Positions 7,868-16,001 are shown, numbered from the stretch's first letter. The stretch is 64,000 nucleotides of DNA from Fen-1364 sp049515135 (GCA_049515135.1 JBEKUJ010000017.1:11965-75964); one strand, 5' to 3'. Made by a program: numbers and translations. Notes: a model not told the origin generated them from the letters alone.

Positions 7868-9580
7868 CTACTTTGTCGCCTGTTTCGGCTGGTCTTTGGA
7901 TACCTGGATCTGGAAGAGCTTCTGCGTGCCGTCCTCCGCGGTCACAAAAAACCTTATGATGTCTTTCTGCCCGGGATCCACGTTCACCGGGACTGTGGCG
8001 CTCTGCGATCGTGGAGCGTCTCCCTGATCTGATGTGGATACTCGGGCAAACGGGCTTGCCGCGGCGGCAGTGAGCTGCACGCCGGTGGCATCAGCCGGGA
8101 GACGCAGCGAGTACGTATCCACCTTGACTGAGAAAGCCGGAGTCAGCACACCGGCGGAGGCAGTAAGGGACGCGAGGTCCGCCGTTCGGTCTGGCGCCGC
8201 CCTGTGCAGAAGCAAGGTATAGCGCAATGTCTCTCCGTTCTGCGCGGTGGTTATGATATTGAGGCCTTTCAGCTCCGGCTCCGGGAACTCTACCTGGACG
8301 CCTGTGGCATCCCCGGGATACACGCGGACGGAGGGCGGAGGAGAGGCATTGGGGCCCGCCGCCTGGGCGGTCTCCAGGCTGATGGCGGCGTTCTTGTCCT
8401 GCGGTATTGCGCGGACGGTCAAGCGGGTGAGGGAATACGGGACCTCCGCGGTGTAGGCAAGGGTGTCGGGTTTGAATGGCGGCGTCAGCGGGGCGTCCAC
8501 GACCACGAGGTCGGAGAGCAGGTTGTCATTGTTCGCCTCCCGCCGGAGGATCTCCAGGTTGTATCGCTGCGTCGTGCCGTCCTGCGCAGTCACCGTCAGC
8601 ACCAGGGGGAGCCTTCCCCCGGAGGGAAAGTCCACCCGCACATTGCCAGCGCTTGCACCCCGTGCAAGCGGAATGGGCCCTTTGGTTGAGTTGGGGGTTG
8701 TCATGGTGACGGAGGCATAGGGGCTCTGCGCCTGCGCGTTCAGCACCACCTCTTTCACCTCGAATGACACCGAGGCGGAGTACGCGAACTTGGTGGGCGA
8801 AAAGGGCTGGGTGAACACCGCATCAGGTATATAGAGGACGCCCAGGAGCGCGTCGCGGTCCGGCGGGCTGCGTTTCACGACGAAAGTGTAGCGGGACCTG
8901 GTGGTCCCGTCCTCAGCCAGCACGGAGATGGGAAACGTGGTTTGCTGACCGGAAGAGAAATCGACATCAGCAACAGCCAGGTGACCCGGGGTGGATGTGC
9001 CTCCGATTGTAATGCCCTGGGGGTTGGCGCTCTGCGCGAGGGCGGCCACGCTCAGGGTCTTGGTCTCGAACGGGACCTGAATGGTGTACTGGTCCACGAT
9101 GGGGCTGAACGCAGGCTGGAGCACCGAGCGCGCCGGAAGGGTGACCTGCGCCAGGCGCGCGTTCGTGTCCGCTTCCCGCACCACCACCCGGTAGAGCCAC
9201 GGCTCTTTCTCACCCGGGATCTCGATGGAGTAGAGAACAGGGGAAGTGAAGTCATTCGCCGTGATCCCGTTGGTCTGCACGACCCTCTGGTCCCCGTTCA
9301 CCACGGCAATGACCGCATTCGTGTTGAGCTTCACGGAGGCTATGAGCTTTCTGATGTCGACCCCGTGAGGCACGACGACGATGATGAGCTCCGGCTCTCC
9401 CTGCGCTATGATCCGTCCTGCCGTATCCTTGGGAAGGCCAGGGTTCGCCGAGCCCATGAACGTCAACGAATCAATGGGGCCTGTGCCGTGTCCAGTCACA
9501 CCCATGGTAGCGCAGGCGCTCATGCCAAGGGCAAGGACCGCCACCATGACCGCGCAGAATGACGCAGCCCTCAACTTCAT
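7868..9580 (-). CDS. cadherin-like beta-sandwich repeat lipoprotein
   Basis: A 570-residue secreted lipoprotein. The signal peptide runs MKLRAASFCAVMVAVLALGM and ends in SAC, giving a lipidated Cys23. The rest is a string of about four cadherin-like beta-sandwich modules (Pfam Cadherin-like type), each of roughly 95-105 residues. Each holds a F-x-P-x-x-x-x-Y-x-x-x-V-P opening (AFSPIVDQYTIQVPF, PFSPTKFAYSASVSF, PFKPDTLAYTAEVPY, AFSVKVDTYSLRLPA) and a closing (A/T)-x-D-G-T-x-x-x-Y/F strand. The first 120 residues differ and carry no recognised motif. Such repeats usually mediate surface adhesion or protein scaffolding. No enzyme domain is present. It is a single gene convergent with the nitroreductase. 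Confidence 0.85.
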   Translation of the reverse strand: MKLRAASFCAVMVAVLALGMSACATMGVTGHGTGPIDSLTFMGSANPGLPKDTAGRIIAQGEPELIIVVVPHGVDIRKLIASVKLNTNAVIAVVNGDQRVVQTNGITANDFTSPVLYSIEIPGEKEPWLYRVVVREADTNARLAQVTLPARSVLQPAFSPIVDQYTIQVPFETKTLSVAALAQSANPQGITIGGTSTPGHLAVADVDFSSGQQTTFPISVLAEDGTTRSRYTFVVKRSPPDRDALLGVLYIPDAVFTQPFSPTKFAYSASVSFEVKEVVLNAQAQSPYASVTMTTPNSTKGPIPLARGASAGNVRVDFPSGGRLPLVLTVTAQDGTTQRYNLEILRREANNDNLLSDLVVVDAPLTPPFKPDTLAYTAEVPYSLTRLTVRAIPQDKNAAISLETAQAAGPNASPPPSVRVYPGDATGVQVEFPEPELKGLNIITTAQNGETLRYTLLLHRAAPDRTADLASLTASAGVLTPAFSVKVDTYSLRLPADATGVQLTAAAASPFARVSTSDQGDAPRSQSATVPVNVDPGQKDIIRFFVTAEDGTQKLFQIQVSKDQPKQATK

Positions 9581-9654
9581 TTTTCTGGCTCCCCCTTTGG
9601 TTGGGGCCCATCATACCCCAAGCAGGACGGAAGCGCCAGACGCGTGAGACGCCG

Positions 9655-10911
9655 CTAAGCCCCCGCGCAGTGGTGCAGGCTCGGCGCGGCAAGGACGGGA
9701 ACGCCGGCCGCAAGCAGCGTACGCGCGGTCCTCTGGACTGATTCGTGCTTGTCCAGGTAGTTCCTCTCCATGGCCGGCATGAGTCCCCTGGACTCCACGT
9801 CCGAGCGCGCCATGAAATAGTCCAGGATGTCGGAAGGGTGCTCCCTCGTCTGCTCGACGCTCGGCACTCCTCCTTCGTGCTTCGCGGAGATGTTCCTCAC
9901 TTTCTGCGCAATCTCCACCAGCTCCGGGAGCTTGTCGTAGGGCTGGCGGACAATGCTTTTCCAGGTCTCCGTGATGTGGTGCTCGAAACGGACCTTGTCC
10001 TCGAACCCCAGCGCGGCGCGGACGCGAGATGCCCTTTCGATTGTCCAGTTGTTCACGGAATTGGCCAGGTTGAATCCGATCAGGGACGTGCTGCCGTCCT
10101 CCCGCGCAAAGAGCTTTGCCGTGAGAAGAGTCCAGAGAATGTTGAACGGATTGTCGTTGCCCATGAAAACCGAGATCTTGAACTCCATGTCGATACCGAG
10201 CTTGTGGAGAAGATAGCCGACAAGAACCGTCCCGCCGTTGAGATTGAGGACCTGCTTGACTCCGTAGGCAGTGTAATAGTGGAGGTATTCCTCCAGCCAG
10301 CGGTACGGGTGGTCATTGGGCTGTCCGACGCCGCCGAAGTACCCGGTGATTGTGTCCGGGCCTCCCAGGTGAACGTTTGATCCGTCGGTTCCCCGTGTGT
10401 CCAGGGACTCCACCCAGGAGGAGCCGAGGATCTTCATGCCGGCCGCCACGGCGGGAAGGTCTCCATCCTCCTCCTGCTCTTTCATGGCCCGCACGCGAAT
10501 AAAGCGGCTGGGCATCAGCTCCCCACGGGAGACCGCCTGCCTGGCCTGGGAAATGAGCCATGGGAAATACTGCAGGGCGGAGATCTCCAGCGTCACCTGA
10601 TAGGAGTCGTCCTTGAGCCGGGCCGGAGCGCCGGCTTCCCTGCGGAAATCTTCAATAGAAATGAATTTCCTGCCGTCCCTCTGCTCGATCAGCCATTCCA
10701 GGTCATCAGCGTAGCGGGGATTTCCCGCCCGAACCTTCTCCATCAGCTTCTCAAGCTTTCCGTTCTCCGCGGCTGCCGCATTGATTGCCCGCGGGCCTCC
10801 GTGCTTTTCAACGATCCTGACCAGATCCTCGATGACCGCGTTGTCGTCGCTCAGGAGGAACCTGTTGATTGATTCAAGAGCCTTGCGGTCGATTTTCAGC
10901 AACTCTTTCAT
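9655..10911 (-). CDS. conserved protein of unknown function, panB-linked
   Basis: A soluble 418-residue protein with no signal peptide or membrane segment. I do not recognise the family. The central part (about residues 180-330) is the most motif-like: GSNVHLGGPDTITGYFGG, then LEEYLHYYTAYGVKQVLNLN, and IDMEFKISVFMGNDNPFNI. Alternating strands and helices with many Gly/Asp/His loops suggest a TIM-barrel enzyme. The ATG at 10911 is preferred because it sits 7 bases after the panB stop; the upstream in-frame extension overlaps panB. It is almost certainly co-transcribed with panB under IclR control. A role on the product or precursor of the PanB reaction is an inference from position. Confidence 0.75.
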   Translation of the reverse strand: MKELLKIDRKALESINRFLLSDDNAVIEDLVRIVEKHGGPRAINAAAAENGKLEKLMEKVRAGNPRYADDLEWLIEQRDGRKFISIEDFRREAGAPARLKDDSYQVTLEISALQYFPWLISQARQAVSRGELMPSRFIRVRAMKEQEEDGDLPAVAAGMKILGSSWVESLDTRGTDGSNVHLGGPDTITGYFGGVGQPNDHPYRWLEEYLHYYTAYGVKQVLNLNGGTVLVGYLLHKLGIDMEFKISVFMGNDNPFNILWTLLTAKLFAREDGSTSLIGFNLANSVNNWTIERASRVRAALGFEDKVRFEHHITETWKSIVRQPYDKLPELVEIAQKVRNISAKHEGGVPSVEQTREHPSDILDYFMARSDVESRGLMPAMERNYLDKHESVQRTARTLLAAGVPVLAAPSLHHCAGA

Positions 10912-10918
10912 ACCCAGA

Positions 10919-11800
10919 TCACTTCCTCCTTTCCGAATACCTGCGAACCACGTCCTTGAACGCATCAAGCTCCTTCTCCAGCACGCCGTAGCCGTGCTCT
11001 GGACCGGGAAAGTTGCCCGAATGCACGTCACTGATGTAGCTGGTGAACGCCTCCGTGATGACCTGCGCCAGGTTGGCGTATTTCTTCACGAACTTGGGCG
11101 TGAAGGCATCAAAGTACCCCAGCATGTCGCCGTTGATGAGGAGCTGTCCATCCGTATGCTTCCCGGCGCCAATGCCGTACACGGGGATGTCCAGGAGCTC
11201 CGTGATGGCCTTGCCGAGCTCGGGAGGCACTGCCTCCAGGAGCAGGGCAAACGCCCCGGCGTCCTGGATTGCCAGGGCATCCTGAATCAGCTCTTCCGCG
11301 CTGGCCGCCGTCCGCCCCTGCGCCTTGAAGCCTCCCAGCTGCCCGCTGCTCTGGGGGGTCAAGCCGATATGCCCGATGACAAGGATCCCCGCATCGACGA
11401 TTCCCCTGATCTTGTCGATGATCCGCCGTCCTCCCTCGAGCTTGATTGCGTCCATGCCGGCTTCCTTCAGGAAGCGACCCGCATTCACGATAGCGTCATA
11501 GGGGCTTGTCTGGTAGGACATGAAGGGCATGTCCCCCACGACGAACGTGCCCGGAGCGCCCCGGCGGACGGCCTTGCAGTGGATGATGCATTCATCCATG
11601 GTCACCGGTATGGTGCCGTCATAGCCGTACACCACCATCCCCAGGGAGTCGCCCACGAGGATCATGTCGATCCCCGCAGTTTCAGCGAAATAGGCAATGG
11701 GGTAATCGTACGCCGTGACCCAGGTGAGCTTGACGCCGTCCTTCTTCATTTTCAGGAACTCGAATCGACCCTTCTTGATCTTTTTCTCGGCTTTTTCCAT
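10919..11800 (-). CDS. panB: 3-methyl-2-oxobutanoate hydroxymethyltransferase (PanB family)
   Basis: PanB adds a hydroxymethyl group from methylene-tetrahydrofolate to alpha-ketoisovalerate, giving ketopantoate for pantothenate synthesis. The TIM-barrel sequence is clear: VTAYDYPIAYFAETAGIDMI, then VGDSLGMVVYGYDGTIPVTM with the metal-binding Asp and the signature loop. VVGDMPFMSY and IKLEGG hold the second metal-binding Asp and the substrate Glu. GHIGLTPQSS and YGIGAG follow. The length of 293 residues is slightly long because of a charged C-terminal extension. The start at 11800 has GGGGGAG upstream. Control by an IclR regulator and pairing with an unknown gene, not panC, suggest a catabolic or specialised aldol reaction instead of vitamin synthesis. 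Confidence 0.85.
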   Translation of the reverse strand: MEKAEKKIKKGRFEFLKMKKDGVKLTWVTAYDYPIAYFAETAGIDMILVGDSLGMVVYGYDGTIPVTMDECIIHCKAVRRGAPGTFVVGDMPFMSYQTSPYDAIVNAGRFLKEAGMDAIKLEGGRRIIDKIRGIVDAGILVIGHIGLTPQSSGQLGGFKAQGRTAASAEELIQDALAIQDAGAFALLLEAVPPELGKAITELLDIPVYGIGAGKHTDGQLLINGDMLGYFDAFTPKFVKKYANLAQVITEAFTSYISDVHSGNFPGPEHGYGVLEKELDAFKDVVRRYSERRK

Positions 11801-11811
11801 GTCTCTCCCCC

Positions 11812-11840
11812 TTGGCAGGCACGACATCATTCCATATAAT
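11812..11840 (+). promoter_or_regulatory. predicted sigma-70 promoter for iclR-type gene
   Basis: TTGGCA at 11812-11817, a 17-base spacer and a consensus TATAAT at 11835-11840 read toward the IclR gene (start 11934). The -10 element lies inside the palindrome at 11829-11845, which suggests autoregulation. Confidence 0.65.
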
Positions 11841-11845
11841 GGAAT
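11829..11845. promoter_or_regulatory. predicted IclR-type operator palindrome
   Basis: ATTCCAT-ATA-ATGGAAT is a perfect inverted repeat with 7-base arms and a 3-base spacer. It lies between the divergent panB and iclR-type genes. It covers the -10 of the regulator promoter and lies some 20-36 bases downstream of the expected panB start point. The TGGAAT-type half sites resemble known IclR-family operators (TGGAAA...TTTCCA). Confidence 0.65.
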
Positions 11846-11871
11846 AGGATTTTTATTATTCGGATACCGCC

Positions 11872-11900
11872 AGGATACCAGACCTTCCGGCGCCTGTCAA
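11872..11900 (-). promoter_or_regulatory. predicted sigma-70 promoter for the panB operon
   Basis: On the minus strand TTGACA (plus-strand positions 11895-11900) and TATCCT (11872-11877) are separated by exactly 17 bases. This is a good match to the vegetative promoter and reads toward panB at 11800. The downstream palindrome at 11829-11845 could act as a roadblock. Confidence 0.6.
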
Positions 11901-11933
11901 GGATCATGGAGCCCCGGAAAGAAAGGCAGTTGT

Positions 11934-12698
11934 GTGAGCACGGTGGACAAGGCCCTGAGGATCGTCGAGCTGCTGGAAAACACGGGTGAAATGGGCATCA
12001 CGGCAATTGGAAAAAGCCTGCACCTGGCTCCCAGCACTGCTCACCGCCTTGTGGCATCGCTGGCCAACCACGACTTCATAGCCCAGGACCCTGCAAGCAG
12101 AAAGTACCGGCTGGGCATGGGCGTCTTTCGGATCGGCAGCAGCGTGGCAGCCCGTTTCGGCGTTCGAAGCGCCGCCCTGCGCAACATGGAGATCCTGGCC
12201 GAGCGCAGCAGAGAGACAGTGAATCTGGGCGTCCTGGTTCGAAACGACCTGTTCTATGTTGAGAAGATCCAGAACAATGATCCCGTCCGCGTCGACCTCC
12301 AGGTGGGTCACGCTGTTCCTCCGCACTGCACGGCAATGGGCAAGGCCATCCTTGCCTGGCTTCCGGCGGATGCGTTGGATATGCTCTTCCGCACCGCAAG
12401 CCTCGAGAAAAGGACCCCCCGTTCCATCGGAAATCGGGCGGCGCTGAAAAAGGAGCTGGCCGTCATCCGACGGCGCGGGTACTCTCTCGACGATTCGGAG
12501 CTGGTGGAAGGAATTTCCTGCATCGCCGCCCCGATACTTTCTTCCACGGGGGTCGCCCTTGCTGCAATCAGCGTTGCCGGCCCGTCCAACCGGATGACGG
12601 CCGCGAGGATCAGAAAGCTCATCCCGCTGGTCACAACGGCGGCAGCAAACACCTCTTCCGAGATCAAGGACCTGGGCATGGCGTCCTTCAGGCCCTAA
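11934..12698 (+). CDS. IclR family transcriptional regulator
   Basis: A 254-residue dimeric repressor or activator of the IclR family. An N-terminal winged helix-turn-helix (residues about 1-65) contains MGITAIGKSLHLAPSTAHRL, and is followed by RKYRLGMGVFRIG, the usual linker to the effector-binding domain. The C-terminal IclR ligand domain shows HCTAMGKAILAW and GISCIAAPI, both highly conserved. The GTG start at 11934 (MSTVDKALRIVELLE) follows AAAGG and matches the family N-terminus; the frame is open further upstream but crosses the predicted promoter. It is divergent from panB and probably controls both promoters through the palindrome at 11829-11845. Its ligand is likely a small organic acid. 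Confidence 0.9.
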   Translation: MSTVDKALRIVELLENTGEMGITAIGKSLHLAPSTAHRLVASLANHDFIAQDPASRKYRLGMGVFRIGSSVAARFGVRSAALRNMEILAERSRETVNLGVLVRNDLFYVEKIQNNDPVRVDLQVGHAVPPHCTAMGKAILAWLPADALDMLFRTASLEKRTPRSIGNRAALKKELAVIRRRGYSLDDSELVEGISCIAAPILSSTGVALAAISVAGPSNRMTAARIRKLIPLVTTAAANTSSEIKDLGMASFRP

Positions 12699-12739
12699 AG
12701 CCTCCTGGCGTGTCTCCAGACAAGGCGCCTGCCGTACAC

Positions 12740-13110
12740 TGGAGTGAGCGCGCGTGTCGTCGCCAAGCTTCACGCGCAATCGGCGCACGCACATCTTGAT
12801 TGTGGAAGCCTCAACGAACGTGACCCTCCAGACATTGCATGCCAGCATCTTCGGGGGAAGACTCCGGAGTCCTGCCAGAGAGACGGCATGTGGCTTCGTC
12901 GCAGCACGGCCCGGATGCGGGCCAGAAGCTCGGCGTGGGAGAATGGCTTTGCCCCTCGACGCTCACCATGATCACCGGCACGTCGGACCGCGTCCTGATG
13001 TCCCTTGAGCACGTCGAGGCCGCTGGCGTCCGCAAGCACGAGGTCCAGGATCACAAGGTCAGGAAGCTCGGTCTGGATGAGTTGCAAGCCGTGCCCCCCT
13101 TCGGCGTGGA
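12740..13110 (-). pseudogene. decayed OmpR/KdpE-type response regulator
   Basis: Pieces of one response regulator lie in order on the minus strand but in different frames. The receiver core GLQLIQTELPDLVILDLVLA with ADASGLDVLKG maps to about 13090-13001, with the phospho-acceptor Asp in LDLVLAD. The next part, RTRSDVPVIMVSVEG, is readable only in a second frame. KPFSHAELLARIRAVLRRS returns in the first frame (about 12948-12896). The end of the winged-helix output domain, STIKMCVRRLRVKLGDDTRA, appears in a third frame near 12806-12747. The linker and much of the output domain are lost, and no intact N-terminus is seen. No sensor kinase is adjacent. The fragment probably decayed in place; a sequencing error cannot create this many shifts plus a deletion. 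Confidence 0.75.
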
Positions 13111-13197
13111 ATGGATGGTGCACTCCGGCCACCGGATGGCGATGCACAGCTTCCGCGGAGCCCTTGCCAAATATGCCGTTCGTGGCAGTATCGAAGG

Positions 13198-14409
13198 ATG
13201 CAAAGGAACATGCTCGGAGCATACGGGCCATGGATGGCGGCCCGCGTGGGAGAAGGGCCCGGTCGGCTTTCGTTCCGAAACCCTCTGTGGGCCGATGTCG
13301 ATGAATGGAAAAAGACAGCACGGGAGACCCTGACAGGGCTTCTGTGCGGCCCGGGAGAGATGCGTCCTGAAGATGTCCGGGTGCACCGACGCTCCACCTC
13401 GGAGGAGCTGGAAATCGAGGAGCTCTCCTGGCAGCTTGCCTGCGGGCCACGGACGCAGGCCTACCTTCTGAAGCCAGCAGGGTCGAGGAAAAGACTCCCC
13501 GGGATCCTGGCGCTGCACGATCATGGCGGCAACAAGCACTTCGGGAAGCGCAAGATCGCCCGCGTTGGTCCTGTTGTCCACCCTCTGATCAAGACGCATC
13601 AGGATTGCTACTACGGCGGGGTGGGCTGGGCGAACGAGATGGCGCGCAGAGGGTTTGCAGTGCTCGTGCACGACGTGTTCCCGTTCGAGAGCAGGAGAGT
13701 TCTTGCGTCGGACCTGCCCGGCCACGTGGTCAGGCGCCTGATGAGCGCTCCGGATGAGGTCCGCGAGGTGACGCCGCAGGATCTTGCTGAAGACGTGCCT
13801 GCGACGCAGATCGACGTGCCCGACAGCGAACCGGAGGAGAAGGTGGCCGCGTATAACGCCTTCGCCGGGCAGCACGAGGGGGTCATTGCCAAGTCTCTGT
13901 TCTGCGCAGGGCTCACCTGGCCCGGCCTCACCCTTGCCGAGGACAGGGCGGCCCTGGAGTATCTCGCCCAGCGGCCGGACGTGGACCCGGAAAGGCTGGG
14001 CTGCGGTGGTTTGTCCGGGGGAGGGCTTCGAACCGTCTTCCTTGCCGGCCTCGACCCCCGCATCCGCGTGGCAGTGTGCGCCGGATTCATGAGCACCTGG
14101 CGGGACTTCCTGCTCAATACGAGCTACACCCATACGTGGATGATGTACGTTCCCGGGCTGCCGGCTCTTCTGGACTTCCCCGAGGTCCTTGCCGTGAGGG
14201 TCCCGCTGCCCACCCTCGTTCTGTCGACAACAGAAGACCCCCTTTTCACGTCGGGAGAGGTCAGGCGCGCTGGGCAGATCCTGGAGGAAATCTTCCGCAA
14301 GGCAGGAGCATCCGAGGGACTGTCCATCAGCATCCACGCCGGCGCGCACAAGTTCGACCTGCCAATGCAGGCAGAGGCTTTCCAGTGGGTGGAGAGATGG
14401 CTCACGTAG
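13198..14409 (+). CDS. alpha/beta-hydrolase (dienelactone hydrolase/acetyl-esterase-like)
   Basis: A soluble alpha/beta-hydrolase of about 403 residues. PGILALHDHGGNKHFGKRK is the oxyanion-hole strand and loop. The nucleophile elbow is CGGLSGGGLRTVFLAGLD, a G-x-S-x-G motif. The acid residue probably lies in LVLSTTEDPLFTSGEV, and the catalytic His in ISIHAGAHKFDLPMQAE. The long insertion between strands (about residues 95-235) is typical of bacterial acetyl-xylan-esterase-like and hypothetical hydrolases in carbohydrate clusters. The start is uncertain: ATGs at 13198 and 13210 both follow purine-rich stretches, and the frame is open up to 13111, which would run over the response regulator remnant. 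Substrate unknown. Confidence 0.8.
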   Translation: MQRNMLGAYGPWMAARVGEGPGRLSFRNPLWADVDEWKKTARETLTGLLCGPGEMRPEDVRVHRRSTSEELEIEELSWQLACGPRTQAYLLKPAGSRKRLPGILALHDHGGNKHFGKRKIARVGPVVHPLIKTHQDCYYGGVGWANEMARRGFAVLVHDVFPFESRRVLASDLPGHVVRRLMSAPDEVREVTPQDLAEDVPATQIDVPDSEPEEKVAAYNAFAGQHEGVIAKSLFCAGLTWPGLTLAEDRAALEYLAQRPDVDPERLGCGGLSGGGLRTVFLAGLDPRIRVAVCAGFMSTWRDFLLNTSYTHTWMMYVPGLPALLDFPEVLAVRVPLPTLVLSTTEDPLFTSGEVRRAGQILEEIFRKAGASEGLSISIHAGAHKFDLPMQAEAFQWVERWLT

Positions 14410-14446
14410 CCTTTCGTGGCTGGGGGCCGCGCCTTCCGCACATCCA

Positions 14447-14466
14447 TCCCACGCTACCGCGTGGGA
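14447..14466. terminator. hairpin between convergent genes
   Basis: TCCCACGC-TACC-GCGTGGGA forms a perfect 8-base-pair stem with a 4-base loop between the esterase and the convergent methyltransferase. No T-run follows on either strand, so it may be a weak or factor-assisted terminator. Confidence 0.45.
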
Positions 14467-14493
14467 GGCTCGGCGCGGCTCCGCCATCCCTGG

Positions 14494-15054
14494 CTAGGGG
14501 CTGGCGCGATACAGATCCATGTGAGCCATTGCGATTCTTTCGATGGATGAAAGGCCGGCCGATTCCGCCAGCTCCAGGACACGCTGGGGAGCAAGTCGAT
14601 GAGCCAGCGGCGGCCCTTTCTCCTCCTCCCGGTAGGGCCATTCCAGAATGACGATTCTCTTGCGCGCCACGCGCCGGGCCTCCTGAAGTGCCCGGACCGG
14701 ATCATCCGTCTCGTGCAGGACGTGTCCCAGGAAGACGAGGTCGAAGGAGCGATCTTCGAACGGTAGGCTTTCCGCAACTGCCACCTGAAACGGGACCTGG
14801 GGAGCAAAGCGCCGCGCCACGGCAAGGAGATCGGGGTTCGGATCAATTCCGGTCACGCGAAGGGATTCCTGCGCAAAGACCTCTGCAAAGACCCCGGTCC
14901 CCGTGCCGACGTCCAGGACGCTGGAAAGCCGCAGGCCGTCCCTGCTGAGCCGAACGACAGTTGCGGTCTCCAGGAGCGCCAGCCGTTCAGGGGCGCGAAG
15001 GCGCTCGGCCCCTCCATGGAAACGGCGCTCGTGAGAACCGTGCTCGTTTTTCAC
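14494..15054 (-). CDS. class I SAM-dependent methyltransferase
   Basis: A 186-residue methyltransferase of the UbiE/Methyltransf_11 type. Motif I is SSVLDVGTGTGVFAEVFAQ, motif II has the acidic ribose-binding residue in VTGIDPNPDLLAVARRF, and SFDLVFLGHVLHETDDPVRA is the typical post-motif strand. The substrate-recognition region is short, so the acceptor cannot be named. The GTG at 15054 is chosen because GAGAGG lies 6 bases upstream. The open frame reaches back to 15138, but that would overlap the divergent DUF1893 gene and its ribosome site. It faces the DUF1893 gene across about 50 bases. Confidence 0.85.
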   Translation of the reverse strand: MKNEHGSHERRFHGGAERLRAPERLALLETATVVRLSRDGLRLSSVLDVGTGTGVFAEVFAQESLRVTGIDPNPDLLAVARRFAPQVPFQVAVAESLPFEDRSFDLVFLGHVLHETDDPVRALQEARRVARKRIVILEWPYREEEKGPPLAHRLAPQRVLELAESAGLSSIERIAMAHMDLYRASP

Positions 15055-15107
15055 CCGGTGCCTCTCATGGTTACACAAAGGCGAATATATCGTATAAAAG
15101 GGGCGCA

Positions 15108-15509
15108 ATGGCTTCGAATACGACACTCGAGTTTTCAATAGATGGGCAGCTAGTCTTTTCCAGCTCGGGAAAGTGGCTCCACCCCCTCTTCGAGCTGGAG
15201 GAGTTCCTGAAGGCGCGCGCGGGAGTGGACCCGGCCAGGGCGCATGTCCGAGACAAGATCATCGGGCGCGGCTCCGCCTTCCTCATCGTCAGAATGGGAA
15301 TCTGCAAGGTTCATGCAGGAGTTCTCAGCAGGCTGGGAAAGGACGTGCTGGACCGGGCGGGGGCCGCCTGCACTTGGGACCAGCTTGTCGACACTATCCA
15401 GTGCCGCACTGAGGGGCTTCTTCGCGACACAACAGATCCCCAGGAGGCATACCGCGTGCTGGCGGACCTTGCCGGCGCGGGTTCTCCTCTAAAGAGGCAG
15501 AGCCTGTAG
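15108..15509 (+). CDS. DUF1893 domain protein
   Basis: A small (133-residue) soluble protein of the DUF1893 family, found widely in fermentative bacteria and archaea but without an assigned reaction. Recognisable segments are TLEFSIDGQLVFSSSGKWLH at the N-terminus, then VRDKIIGRGSAFLIVRMGIC, HAGVLSRLGKDVL, and the CRTEGLL end that matches the family's N-R-D-G-x-C-P region. The fold is related to cytidine-deaminase-like proteins, but no zinc-binding set is obvious here. The start at 15108 has AAAGGGG 4 bases upstream. It is a single-gene unit closed by the strong terminator at 15526-15545. Confidence 0.82.
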   Translation: MASNTTLEFSIDGQLVFSSSGKWLHPLFELEEFLKARAGVDPARAHVRDKIIGRGSAFLIVRMGICKVHAGVLSRLGKDVLDRAGAACTWDQLVDTIQCRTEGLLRDTTDPQEAYRVLADLAGAGSPLKRQSL

Positions 15510-15517
15510 CCTCCCCT

Positions 15518-15952
15518 TCAGCGCTGCCGGGAGCTCCCGGCTTTTGAGGACGCGGGGCGCGGGCGGCCGGCTTTGGCGGGAGCTGACGGAGCAGCTGCGC
15601 GCGGCCTGGCCAGGGCTGTGGGATGGCGCGGCTGATAGAGTCCAAGCTCACCGCCTCCCGGCAGCGCAATGGCGCAGACCCTGCCCCAGCTCTCTTCGCT
15701 CACGGCCCGGGAGAACTTCACACCCTTCGCTCGGAGCTCCCCGATCGTTTTCTCGATGTCCTGGCACATCAGGTAGAGATCCAGCCGTGGTGCGCCGTCT
15801 GTGGGATGAACTGCTATTTCAGCAGGCGGAAGTGCAAAGATCGTCCATCCGCCGCCGGCGTCAACCTTGTTGGTGTCCAGGATTTTTTCCAAGAGCTCCC
15901 GTGCCTCGGCCGGCGCCCGGGAAAACACGATGGAATGTGCGCCGAAGATCAT
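15518..15952 (-). CDS. VOC/glyoxalase-like protein
   Basis: A 144-residue vicinal-oxygen-chelate fold protein. The N-terminal half has the DxxF-like beta-alpha-beta units (HSIVFSRAPAEARELLEKIL and WTIFALPPAEIAVHP). The second unit has LDLYLMCQDIEKTIGELRAK, then WGRVCAIALPGGGELGLYQP. Metal-ligand positions are a His in IAVHPTDG and a Glu in GELGLYQP; the rest cannot be fixed. The last 35 residues are a low-complexity Ala/Pro/Arg/Lys tail that is not part of the fold. Its 3' end overlaps the terminator of the convergent DUF1893 gene. Function unknown. Confidence 0.78.
   Translation of the reverse strand: MIFGAHSIVFSRAPAEARELLEKILDTNKVDAGGGWTIFALPPAEIAVHPTDGAPRLDLYLMCQDIEKTIGELRAKGVKFSRAVSEESWGRVCAIALPGGGELGLYQPRHPTALARPRAAAPSAPAKAGRPRPASSKAGSSRQR
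15526..15545 (+). terminator. Rho-independent terminator of the DUF1893 gene
   Basis: GCCGGGAGCTCCCGGC is a perfect palindrome followed directly by TTTT on the plus strand, 16 bases after the DUF1893 stop. It lies within the last codons of the convergent VOC gene, so this sequence serves both as coding DNA and as terminator. Confidence 0.8.
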
Positions 15953-16001
15953 GGATGCGCCTCCTCACATGTAAGAATACCACTTCGTGAACTGAAAACT
16001 T

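Noticed and set aside
13051..14487. 478-codon minus-strand open frame opposite the esterase
   Set aside because: The plus-strand frame has a G-x-S-x-G elbow and full hydrolase layout. The antisense product has no recognisable domain.
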